From: Juglans regia
Taxonomy: Eukaryota; Streptophyta; Magnoliopsida; Fagales; Juglandaceae
DNA length: 64,000 bases
Assembly: GCF_001411555.2 (NCBI RefSeq)
Contig: NC_049903.1
Location: forward strand, 13,311,234-13,375,233
Reading direction: 5' to 3'
Position numbers and translations under genes: made by a program. Under the pieces are notes generated by a model. It worked only from the letters and a program-made list of their open reading frames with translations, did no database searches and had not been told where the DNA came from. Shown in pieces: positions 49,273 to 59,379 of this stretch (its first letter is position 1; each line of letters starts with the position of its first letter).

Positions 49273-50606
49273 TGAATTAGAGATTGTAATGTAATATCTG
49301 TGGAGTGTGCTATGGATTTAGCTGGTTATCCACCATCAGAAAATAATACTTAGAGCATATATTATCAAAAGAAAAACTCTCTCGTTAAACATCTGTCAAT
49401 GCAATCAAGGTATGAGATTTTTTATTACGTTATGTTATAATAATATTGTCGTGATAGTTTTTTTTTCCGTATATTATTTTATATTGGTGTCATATAGACT
49501 ATATTAGTTGTTTTCTTATTCTTTACTTTTTTTCACTCAACTCTTATGATGGATCTCATTGGTGCCTAGGTATTTGTTTTGGATTAAGCAACTTGCATTA
49601 TCACTCATGCAGAATATAATACTATGATTGAGGTGATTTTATCTATAAACTTTTATATTAATATGGTACATATTTTTAAATAGACATGTCTTAGTAGGTC
49701 AAAATGGCCATAGCCTTTTATTAACCTGCTTGGGTTGGCAATTACGTGTCCACCCTCCCTGAGTTTTTCATATAACATATTTATCGTTTATCTTTTGTCC
49801 ACTTTCTTTTTCTCACATTCTCTCCACGGCTTGCTTCTGCACGTCCTCCTTCTCTTTGCCTTTTTCATTCTCTTCCTCATATTCTTCTTCTCCTTCTGCT
49901 TTTCATCATCTTCCTCTGTTTCATCGTCTTTTTCCTCTTCATCTTCCCCTTTTTCTTCAGCGGTTTCTTCTAGTTCTTCTTCCTCTCCCTCCTCTTCATC
50001 CTCTTGCACTTGCTTTTCCGTTTCATCTTCATCTTCCTCTTCTACTTCTACTGCCCCTTTGTATTTTAAATGGGAGGAGCAGCCCCCATGAAGATCTTTT
50101 GTTGGTGCAATAGAGGTATGGATTTCTTTTATTCCATAATATTCTAATGTTGGTATGAAACAATGATGTTCTTTCTTTTTAGGCAAATCTTATGACTTCT
50201 CATATTTGCAATGTACACCAATAAAAATATGATATAAAAAATTGGAAAAAAAAAAAAAACAGCAACAAAACCAATGCCACAAATCCATAACTAGTAATAA
50301 CATCAAAGCCCGCCTCCTTTGCTCCATGACATCACCACCAACACAACAAATAATATTCATAACTTGGAAATCGATATCGATATCAATATCATAAATAATA
50401 TTTAAAATTACAAATCTATCTAAAACTCAACGAATCCAACACCACTTACCTAGCGTAATGTACAAATCTACTAAAGCTTACTGTCACTTGTCCCACATTT
50501 TGGATTCACATAAAGATACTTCACTCCACTTAAATGATACAATTGCGAATAACTGCGGATTACCAAGGTCTAATAGAGTTAGTTTTTTATTCTCATACAA
50601 TATGAG
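49273..50606. repeat. Array module 12 (D type), right end of array
   Basis: The C/T tract lies at about 49800-50065. The module ends at CAATATGAG, where the gypsy LTR starts at 50607. Confidence 0.85.
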
Positions 50607-51258
50607 TGTAGGGAGTCCAGGGTTGGGCCTGGGTCCACGGATAAGGCCAGGCCGAGTCGACTGCAAAGGCCTAAGAAGAGACATTGACAAGAGGATGAAA
50701 GATAGAACAGTCTGACACCATTAATGGCCAACAGTCAGGCCCCAACCCTAAATCTTGGCACCCTAATTGGTCAGAAACGTGGATGTGCCTGACTGAGACC
50801 ACACCGCATTAATGGGATGAAGGATGAAGGAGACCACGTCAGGAAGGGGAGCCACATCGAATTTAATGCATCCCGAGGCTCGGCAAGGCATGACGTGGCT
50901 CCTAGGGTGTCAGAGACTGTCGTAATCAAGTCAGACCAGTCTACAGTGCAACAAGAAAGTAACTTAAGCATTGACTACCCCGACCTAGTACAGAACGACA
51001 CACCCACTAACCCCCACAATGAGGGTCAACCCAGCTAGGTATAAATACCCCCCTCCCATGGCCAGGGAAGGGGTTCACATTCTCAAATACTTCAACTCCG
51101 ATCTTCCTTGATAGATTGTTTCTTTCTCTCCTACACTGAAACTAACTTAAGTATCGGAGGTACCACGAACCCTGAGCCCCCCATTCTCCATTTCTACAGG
51201 AACCAGGATCGAGTCCGTCCGCTTGGAGTTGCCTAGGCTGCGAAACACGACATCAATA
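50607..51258 (+). repeat. 5' LTR of gypsy copy 2
   Basis: It starts TGTAGGGAGTCCAGGG directly after the array module and ends CATCAATA before the primer site. A TATA box lies at 51040-51048. It is alignable with 35699-37115 but clearly diverged. Confidence 0.8.
51040..51048 (+). promoter_or_regulatory. LTR TATA box, copy 2
   Basis: TATAAATAC is in the same context as in copy 1, about 75 bp upstream of the shared GATCTTCCTTGATAGATTG sequence. Confidence 0.65.
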
Positions 51259-51276
51259 GTGGTTTCGTTTGTGATA
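51259..51276 (+). promoter_or_regulatory. Gypsy primer-binding site, copy 2
   Basis: GTGGTTTCGTTTGTGATA follows the LTR and differs from copy 1 by two transitions typical of decay. Confidence 0.55.
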
Positions 51277-51363
51277 TTTTATTTTCTATAGTAGTGTGTC
51301 GTTTGCATGCCTGCAATAACACGCTCCCAAGCCTCACATCGTGAAGAAGAATAACTTGAAGCA

Positions 51364-52400
51364 ATGGAAGCAAGAACCAGCGAACAAGTTGAGATGATAA
51401 GAAAACTAATGGAGGAAGTGATGGCTTTCCGCCAGGAAAATGTCTCCCTATGAAGGGCCAGTGAGGACCTGGAGGGAGGCGAGCAGGGCCACCACTCTGA
51501 GTCTCGTCGAGCCCTTGAAGTAGCAGCGGCTAAAGAAGAGCAACACAGAATGCGCCTTAAGCTCCAGGATCTCATGGACAAATACGTTGAGATGGTCAAG
51601 CGGGTAGGCACGATGTCCACGGTGGACTAGCTGCTCACCAGTGCGGAGCTACCATATAGTGCTAAAGTTATAGCAGTCCTTCTCCCCCAAGATTTAAAGT
51701 CTCGCAGATTGACACATATGACGGGTTGAAGGATCCCATAGAAAATCTAGAGATGTTGCCTACACGGGTTCTCGAGAGAGGTCGCATGTAGGGCGTTCCC
51801 TTTCACTCTAAATGGTTCGGGTCACTACCGCTCGGGATCATTGACAACTTCACTGAGTTGGCTCTCGACTCTTCCTGACGTAATTCATGAAGAGTCAGAA
51901 AAGAGGGCGACCGACTGCCTACCTCTTGACCGTGAAACAACGACACGACGAAAGTCTGAAGTCGTACCACTATCGGTTCAACATGGAGTGCATGATAACA
52001 GATGACCAAGATGAAAGACCACCTTGGCGGTTCTGCTGGGGGAGTCTGGCCCCGTACCCCTTGATGACCGAAATTGTGCGGAAGACCCCAACTTCGTTGA
52101 GGGAGTTCACGCATCGAGTCGATAATTTTATCAGTGTCGAAGATATGCGTCGGGCACTGACAGCCCCCCAGAAGACTAAGTTGGAGAGGACAGACAAGAA
52201 AGTCGTCAGCCAAAGCGGCGGGGTGAGCCGAGAAGGTAACAAAAAGAAGACGCCTGAGACCAAACACAAGGAGCAGCAGCCCACTTGTGGGCGGGTCGGA
52301 CCGCGCACCAACTCCAACATGGTTGTGGAGACCGAAAGAGACCCGAGCCCGTAGGGAGAATAGTGACAAGGCTTTTCCTGCTCTTTAGGCCAGCAGGGTG
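51364..52400 (+). pseudogene. Gypsy copy 2 gag
   Basis: It starts with ATG at 51364 and a coiled-coil-like N-terminus (EQVEMIRKLMEEVMAFRQE). The gag core at 51887-52354 encodes YLLTVKQRHDESLKSYHYRF and REFTHRVDNFISVEDMRRAL. Stops occur at 51452, 51630 and later. No intact zinc knuckle was found. Confidence 0.8.
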
Positions 52401-52679
52401 ACAAGCGGTGTGACCAATGACCAGATGACAGCACATGGCCATGGAGAAGTAAGACAAAGGGCTGGAGGGTAGCCCAGACTGAGCTTGCGCCGGAGAAGCC
52501 TGGCTAGAGGAGACGGTCCAATGGGTGAAATTTGCAAGATATAAGGAGGGTACACTAGAGCAGGGACCACCTCCTCGGCAAGGAGAGCTCACGCCAGAAG
52601 GGCTAGGTACAAGGACGTGTTCACTGCCAGCAGGGTAGTCCCGAGCACTAGGGGCCACTCAAGGGAGACTATTATGACC

Positions 52680-53160
52680 TTCAACGAGAAGGATGAGGAT
52701 GGTATTCTGCACCCTCATGACAACGCCTTAGTCGTGACCGTGTAAATCACTACCTACCTGACAAGAAGGGTCCGGATCGACAACAACAGTTCTGCCGACA
52801 TCCTATTTTGGGAAGCTTTCATCCGGATGGGAATCAAGCTCGGTTGTTTGCACTCGGCCCTGACGCCTCTCAATGGCTTCATTGGAGACATAATCCAGCC
52901 AATTGGAGCTATCACCTTATCTATCCTTTCGGGGAAGGCCCCGAGAACGACAACTACCATGGTGGATTTTCTCGTGGTAAAGACCCCTTCCTCCTATAAC
53001 GCAATCCTGGGGCGACCAACTTTGAACCACCTAAGGGCAGTGACTTCCACATTCCACCTGAAGATGAAGTTCCTAACTCCCATGGGGTGGGCAAGATTAG
53101 CGGCGAGCAGGTCCTAGCACAAGAATGCTACGCTTTGGAGCCAAAGCCTGAGGCTATCGA
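52680..53160 (+). pseudogene. Gypsy copy 2 aspartic protease
   Basis: The region encodes the active-site block IDNNSSADILFWEAFIRMGI, in which the expected glycine of D-x-G is Asn. It continues with PLNGFIGDIIQPIGAITLSI and AILGRPTLNHLRAV. A stop precedes the block near 52745. Confidence 0.8.
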
Positions 53161-53479
53161 GGTTTGAGCTCTTGAAGGAGTGCGAGAGGATGCCGACCCA
53201 CCTCTACCTTTGATCCTGATAGAGCTGGATGAGGAAGTAAGGGATGAGCAGGCCCTATGGCAAGCAAAACCCAGCGAACTTCTAGAATTAGTGCTGGTGG
53301 ATTCACAGAGACCTGAACGGACTGTCTGGGTGGGAACAAAGATGACCCCTGAACTAAGCCAATCCATAAAGCATCTCCTCGCCGAGCCCCAAGACTTGTC
53401 CACCTAGAGTCACGAAGAAATGCCCAGAATCAACACGACTGTCATTGAACATTGCCTAAGTGTGGACCCTAAAGCAGCA

Positions 53480-54260
53480 AAAACATGACAACTTCAGTGC
53501 GGAGAAGTACGCAACCATCGCCGAAGAGGGAGACTGGCTCCTAGCTGCGTTCATAAGGGAAGTCCACTATCCCGAGTAGCTCTCCAGCTTCGTCCTGGTA
53601 AAGAAGGAGAGTAAAAAATGGAGGATGTGTGTTGATTTCACTGACCTGAACAAAGCCTACCCAAATGACAGCTTTCCGCTACCGCGCATAAATTTAATAG
53701 TGGACTAAACGGTTGAGCACCTGTTACTCAGTTTCGTGGATGTGTATTCCGGGTACAATCATATTAGAATGAATGTGGACGATGAGGAAAAGACAACCTT
53801 TATCATCGACCGAGGACCCTACTACTACAAAGCCATGTCGTTCATCCTTAAGAATGCTAGTGCAACTTATCAACGTTTGGTTAACCAGATGTTCAAAGAG
53901 CAGATCGGGCGAAACATAGAAGTCTACATGGATGATCTCTTGGTCAAGAGCAAAAAGCCCAAGCAGCATCTCGCTGATCTTCGGGAAGCCTTTGCAGTGT
54001 CGAGGAAGTATAAGACTCAACCTGGTGATGTGTACCTTCAGTGTCGACTGTCGAGTCGAGAAAGTTCTTGGGCTTTATGGTATCAGAATGGAGAATTGAG
54101 GCCAACCCCGAGAAGGACTAGGTGATAGTGGACATGCCGCTGCCACAAACGATCAACGAGGTTTAGAGGTTGGCAAGGAGAGTGGCTGCCCTGAGCCACT
54201 TCATTGCAAGGTCGACTGACCGCTGCCTTCCCTTTCTCAAGGTCCTCAGAAAGGCACGGG
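53480..54260 (+). pseudogene. Gypsy copy 2 reverse transcriptase
   Basis: It keeps VDFTDLNKAYPNDSFPLPRI-like sequence near 53630-53690, DVYSGYNHIRMNVDDEEKT, and the catalytic YMDDLLVKSKKP at about 53928. A deletion and frameshift at about 54020 spoils the C-terminal half. Confidence 0.85.
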
Positions 54261-54279
54261 AGTGGGATGATGAGTGTAG

Positions 54280-54986
54280 TCGGGCCTTCGGCAAACCAAA
54301 AGAGTATTTGGCCCACCCGCAACTTCTTAACTAGACCAAGTAGGGGGAAAACTTGATTGTATACCTGGCAGTGATCCCGAACATCGTGTCTGCTGTCCTA
54401 GTCCACAGCGAGGGAGTAGACCAATGACCCGTCTATTACATGAGTCGTGGTTTTCAGGGAGCCGAGGCTAGGTACCCCCGAATAGAGATGCTGGCGTTCG
54501 AGTTAGTTATCGCTGAAAGACAGTTGAGGCCATATTTTCAAGCGCACCCGATGAAAGTAGTCACGGATGTCCCCCTCAGAAAAACACTGCAAAAGCCTGA
54601 TGTGTCCAGTCGGATGATGAATTGGGCAATTGAGTTGAGCGAATTTGACATCGAGTACCTCCCCAGCACAACGATAAAAGGACAAGTGCTAACAGACTTC
54701 ATAGTCGAGTTCTCAGACTTCCCTGAAGAAATACCCATCGCACCCCAAAGCAAGCCCTGACAGGTCTACGTCGATGGCTCGTCCTGCTGGGCTAAGTGGT
54801 GTAGGCGTGTATAGTCACAAAGTTCGGGGAGGAGCATAAGTACGCAATCAACTTGATTTCAAAACTACCAATAACGAGGCTAAGTACGAGGCTCTATTGG
54901 CAGGAATGATGGTAGCCAGGTCATTGGGAGCTACCGAGGGCGAGATGAGGGCTAATTCACATGTAGTGGTCGGCCAGGTAATAGGG
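54280..54986 (+). pseudogene. Gypsy copy 2 RNase H, first copy
   Basis: The open frame 54440-54760 encodes EARYPRIEMLAFELVIAERQ, VVTDVPLRKTLQKPD and IEYLPSTTIKGQVLTDFIVE, the RT-linked RNase H and the start of a second RNase H-like domain as in Tat elements. The sequence stops at the recombination junction at 54987. Confidence 0.82.
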
Positions 54987-54990
54987 CAAT

Positions 54991-56937
54991 AACACTCTCC
55001 CAAGCCTCACGTCGTGAAGAAGAATAACTCGAAGCAATGAAAGCAAGAACCAACAAACAAGCTGAGATGATAAGAAAACTGATGGAAAAAGTGATGGCTC
55101 TCTGCCAGGAAAATGTCTCCCTGTGGAGGGCTAGCGGGGACCTGGAGGGAGGCGAGTAGGGCCACCACTCTGAGTCCCATCGAGCCCCTAAAGTAGCAGT
55201 AGTCGAAGAAGAGCAACACATAATGTGCCTCGAGCTCCCAGAGCTCGGGGATAAATACGTTGAGATGGTCAAGCAAGTAGGCATGACGTCCACGGTGGAC
55301 TAGCTGATCACTAGTGTGGAGTTACCATATAGGGCTAAAGTTATGGCAGTTCCTCTCCCCCAAGATTTAAAGTCCCACAAATTGACGCATATGATAGGTC
55401 GAAGGGGAGGCGAGCAGAGCCACCACTCCGAGTCCCGTTGAGCCCCTGAAGTAGCAACAACTGAAGAAGAGCAACACAGAATGCGCCTCAAGCTCCTAGA
55501 GCTCGGGGACAAATGCGCTGAGATGGTCAAGCGGGTAGGCACGATGTCCACGGTGGACCAGCTGCTCACCAGTGCGGAGCTACCATATAGCGCTAAAGTT
55601 ATGGCAGTCCCTCTCCCCCAAGATTTAAAGTCCTAATGATTGACACATATGACAGGCTGAAGGATCCCCTAGAAAATCTAGAGATGTTTAAGGCCCACAT
55701 GACCCTATACAAGTTCTCAGGAGAGGTCGCATGCAAGGTGTTCCCTCTCACACTAAAGGGGACGACAAGGGCATGGTTCGGGTCTCTGCTGCTTGGGATC
55801 GCCAACAACTTCTTTGAGTTGGCTCTCGACTCTTCCTGATGCAATCCATGGTGAGTCTGAAAAGGAGGCGACCAGTCGCCTACCTCTTGACCGTGAAACA
55901 ACGACACGACGAAATTCTAAAGTCGTACCACTCTCGGTTCAATAAGGAGTGCATGACAACAGACGACCGGGATGAAAAGATCACCTTGGTGGTTTTGCTG
56001 GGTGGGTCTGGCCCCGTAACCCCTTCATGATCGAGATCGCATGGAAGACCCCAACTTCGTTGGGGGAGTTCATGCACCGAGTCAACTGTTTTATCATCAT
56101 CAAAGATACGCGTCCAACACTGACGGTCCCCCTGAAGACTGAGTTGGAGAGGGCAGACAAGAAAGCCATTGGCCAGAGCGGCGGGGTGGACCGTGCACCC
56201 ACTCCAACATGGTTGTGGAGACTAGTGTTTTAAATTTCGTACCGTACCGGCCGGTACGGCCGAAAATTTTCATTTCGGCCATCCGGCCGGTACATATATG
56301 ATATCTGTTCCGTACCGGTTAAAATACCAGCCGTATCGGCCGGTACCGGCCATTGCGAACTAAATTTTGGCCTGTACCGGCCTATATTTCGGCCGATACC
56401 GGCCGATATTTCGGCCTGTATGTTTTTTCTTTTTTTCATTTTTTCAAACTACAAATTTATTTTTTAACCCCTAATTTAGACTAGACTATTTATAATTTTT
56501 ATATATATGTATTTATATATAATTTATTTATATATAGACTATTATTTTGAAATATAATTTTTATATATATTTATATATATAATTTATTTATATATCGACT
56601 ATCCCAAAACGTTATCCCCAAACGCTATCCCGAAACGGTACCGGTACCGAAATATTTCGTTCCAATGTCTTGACCTGTACGACGTCCGGTACGATATTTA
56701 AAACATTGGTGGAGACCGAAAAAGACCCGAGCCCACAGGGCGAACAGTGACAAGGCTTTTCCTGCTTTTAGTAATGCACCTACCACAAAATCGACAGCCA
56801 CCGAAAGGATGATTGCTTCGCCAAAAAATGGAAGATGGAAAAGTTGGAAGCTCTACTAGACTAGCGGCGTGACAAGCGGCGTGACCAACGACCTGATGAC
56901 CGCACGTGGCCATGGAGAAGTAAGGAAAAGGGCTGGA
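54991..56937 (+). pseudogene. Gypsy copy 2 second gag segment, with tandem duplication
   Basis: It restarts at the gag 5' region (equivalent to 51314). A 258-bp stretch (about 55148-55405) is repeated at 55406-55660. The gag core follows at 55636-56230 (FKAHMTLYKFSGEVACKV, YLLTVKQRHDEILKSYHSRF). A hAT MITE interrupts it at 56223-56708. Confidence 0.8.
56223..56708. mobile_element. hAT MITE, 486 bp, with CCGGTACGGCC-rich ends
   Basis: Inverted ends TAGTGTTTTAAAT and ATTTAAAACATTG are flanked by the perfect 8-bp duplication GTGGAGAC (56215-56222 and 56709-56716). Subterminal segments are rich in GGCCGGTAC; the core is A/T-rich with TATATA runs. Confidence 0.9.
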
Positions 56938-57266
56938 GGTGGGATTGCTGCCTGGGCGGGCTGGCATGGCCCAGGCAAGGGCGTGTGCTCAGGGCGCTGG
57001 GCCTGCGCGCGGGACTGTTGCTCGCACGGAATGTGTGCACTGGGCGTGTGGGCTGTACTGCTGCGCGCTAGGCGTGAGCACTGGGCTGCTGCTCGTGCGC
57101 TGGGCAGGCTGCGCGTGTTGGCCTGGTCACCAACCTTGCTAGGCATCCTGGGCATGTCTTGGTCGGCCCCGTGGCATGCCCATGGGGCTACTGTGGGGCT
57201 ATCCAGCCTTGTCATGACATGGCTATTGGCTTCGCCATGGGCCACAAAACATGGGGTCCTACCACA
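56938..57266. other. GC-rich filler of unknown origin
   Basis: About 330 bp of G/C-rich, CpG-rich sequence with repeated GCGCTGGGC and GGCATGGCCC motifs replaces protease-RT between gag and RNase H. Its composition is unlike everything else in the window. ORFs are open on both strands, as expected from base composition, and no domain is recognised. Confidence 0.6.
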
Positions 57267-57269
57267 GTG

Positions 57270-57900
57270 ACCACGAATGCCGTGTCTGCTATCCTAGTCC
57301 ACAGCGAGGGAGTAGACCAATGATCCGTCTATTACACGAGTTGTGCTTTTTAGGTAGCTGAGGCTAGGTACCCCCAAATAGAGATGTTGGGGTTCGCATT
57401 AGTCATCGCCGAAAGACGACTGATGCCATATTTCCAAGCCCACCCGATGAAAGTACTCACGTATGTCCCCTTTAAAAAAATACTGCAGAAACCTGATGTG
57501 TCCAATCGGAAGACGAATTGGGCGATTTGAGTTGAGCGAATTCGACATTGAGTACCTCCCCAACACAACAATAAATGGGCAAGTGCTGGCAGACTTCATA
57601 GCCGAGTTCTCAGACTTCCCTGAAGAAATACCTATCACACCCCAAGGCAAGCCCTGACAGGTCTACGTTGACGACTCGTCCTACCGAGCTAAGTGGTGTA
57701 AGCGTGTACATAGTCATTAAGTTCGGGGAGGAGCATAACTACACAATCAACTCGGTTTCAAAACTATCAATAACGAGGCTGAGTACGAGCCGCTGTTGGA
57801 AGGAATGATGGTAGCCAAGTCATTGGGAGCAACCGAGGGCGAGATGAGGGCCGACTTGCAAGTAGTGATGCCAGGTAACAGGGCAATTTGCCACTAAAGG
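57270..57900 (+). pseudogene. Gypsy copy 2 RNase H, second copy
   Basis: It is parallel to 54366-54980: IEYLPNTTINGQVLADFIAE at 57546-57605, then EAEYEPLLEGMMVAKSLGAT. Stops and a frameshift near 57520 interrupt it. Confidence 0.8.
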
Positions 57901-57949
57901 AGAAAAACTGAAGAAGTACCTCCTATAGGTAGGAGAGGCATGCGACATC

Positions 57950-59290
57950 TTCAAGTACTTTCACATCTAGCAAATTCCGAGGGGAGAAAACCACAAGGTA
58001 GACCATTTGGCAAAGGCCGCCATAAGTTAGGAAGAAGCCCCCTTTTCGGATCATATTGTAGCTCAGGATCAACGTGTCCATGGCTCTCGCAACCAGAGTG
58101 GGTCGTTGACATCATAAAGTTCCTCGACGGGGGTAGGGTCCCGAACGATCAAGAGGAAGTGTGGAAGATTAGAAACATAGTGGCATGCTTCACATTGGTG
58201 GAAGGAGTCCTGTATAGGAGAGGTTTCTCCGAGTCCCTCCTGAGACGCATCTCACCTGAAGAAGCCCAATACGTGCTGGTCAAAATATGTGAATGAGTAT
58301 GCAAAAATCACTCTGGAGAAAGAGTGCTAGCTGCCCCGCGGGGTACTACTGGCCCAACTCCCTCTAGGATGCAAAGGACTTCATGAAGAAATGGTCTAAG
58401 TGCCAAGAACATGCGCTAGTCCCCCACTGTCCACTAGAAGAACTGACCTCCATTGTCTCCCTTTGGCCCTTTGCACAATGGGAGCTTGACCTTATTGGCC
58501 CATTTCCTAGGGGCAAAGGAGGAGTGAAATTTGTAGTGGTGGCAGTCGACTATTTCATGAAATAGGTGGAAACAGAGGCATTGGCAACGATCACGGCCCG
58601 GGCCATTGCAAGATTCCTCTGAAAATTCGTAGTCTGTCGGTTCGACATCCCTCAATGCTTCATATTGGATAACGTCAAACAGTTTGATTACTCCCATTAT
58701 CGAGAATGGTGTGCGGAACTGATGATCAAAGTCAAGTACTCATCTTCGGGACACCCACAAGCAAATGACAAGCAGAGGCCATCAATAAGACATTGTTATT
58801 TCTAAAGAAGAAGCTGGGAGACCCGAAGGGGAGATGAGCCTACCGAACGTCCATCAAGACCCCCACGGGAGAAACACCATTCGTGCTTGTCTACGGGACC
58901 GAAGCTGTTATCCTAATGGAGGTGGGAATGTCAATGTACCAGATTCAGCACTTCAACCCAGACCACAACAACGAATGATTAAAATAGAACCTGGACCTCT
59001 TGGAAGAAAAAGATGAGAAGTGGCAGTGAGGCGGACATCGAGCAACAAGCCAAAGGTCGAATGATACTTCAACAAATGAGTTCGACTCTAGGCATTCAAG
59101 ATAGAAGACATGGTCCTAAAGCAAACATGTGTCACCACCTAGGAAGAAGGAAAGTTCGGACCCCGATGGAAAGGGCCATTTGTGGTAACGACAAGAGGAA
59201 GGCCCGACTCTTATCGTCTGAAGGACCAAGAAGGCTGCGAATTGCCTCGCCCGTGGAATCCAAGCACTTGAAAAAGTACTTTGTTTAAGG
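57950..59290 (+). pseudogene. Gypsy copy 2 integrase
   Basis: The upstream linker includes DIIKFLDGGRVPNDQEEVWK and YRRGFSESLLRRISPEEAQY. The zinc-binding region at about 58380 reads KKWSKCQEHA, so one expected cysteine is Trp. The catalytic core has ELDLIGPFPRGK and VVVAVDYF, then ILDNVKQFD, but the third acidic residue region (about 58765) is frameshifted. The C-terminal chromo-less tail runs to 59288 (RLRIASPVESKHLKKYF). Confidence 0.82.
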
Positions 59291-59379
59291 GCCACAATGT
59301 CACCCGACGATGTAACCAACAACTTATCAATGAAAAAACACTTATGAAAAAACCCTTTGGAAGACTCAATCATATAAGC

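Larger units (their letters stand above)
24121..50606. repeat. Macrosatellite-like array of polypyrimidine modules (two blocks)
   Basis: Thirteen modules of mostly 1.27-1.55 kb are all in the same orientation and interrupted by a 7.2-kb stretch of insertions (35699-42873). Each contains, in order: a GAATTAGAGATTGTAATGTAAT block, GATGGATCTCATTGGTG, ATATAATACTATG, CTATAGCCTTTTATTAAC with a small hairpin, a 150-300 bp C/T tract, TTGGTGCAATAGAGGTATG, CACTAACAATATTCAAAA, CCCGCCACCATGG and a closing CTCATACAATATGAGTG. Spacing of the first block is 1405, 1448, 1322, 1471, 1334, 1552, 658 and about 1375 bp. Spacing of the second is 1413, 1272, 1341, 1514, 848 and 1331 bp. No intact ORF is shared between modules. 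Confidence 0.92.

Noticed and set aside
25573..50091. Plus-strand ORFs of 70-150 codons rich in Ser, Leu and Phe over the polypyrimidine tracts
   Set aside because: They are translations of C/T runs, differ in frame between modules, often lack ATG, and show no shared intact frame.
24298..50186. Minus-strand acidic ORFs (E/D-rich then K/R-rich) over the same tracts
   Set aside because: They are the complement of the tracts. Starts, lengths and frames are not conserved between counterpart modules, so I do not annotate genes, although low-level translation cannot be excluded.
25115..50606. Conserved GCCACCATGG in most modules, resembling a vertebrate Kozak start
   Set aside because: The ATG is followed by a stop within three to four codons, and this consensus has no special meaning in plants.
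24121..50606. CRISPR-like periodic repeats
   Set aside because: Units are over 1 kb, eukaryotic, diverged and without short spacers.
51803..52658. Minus-strand ORFs of 150-188 codons
   Set aside because: They are antisense to gag and protease of gypsy copy 2, and no motif is recognised.
56856..57270. Long ORFs on both strands in the GC-rich segment
   Set aside because: High GC lowers stop frequency; no domain or start context supports them.
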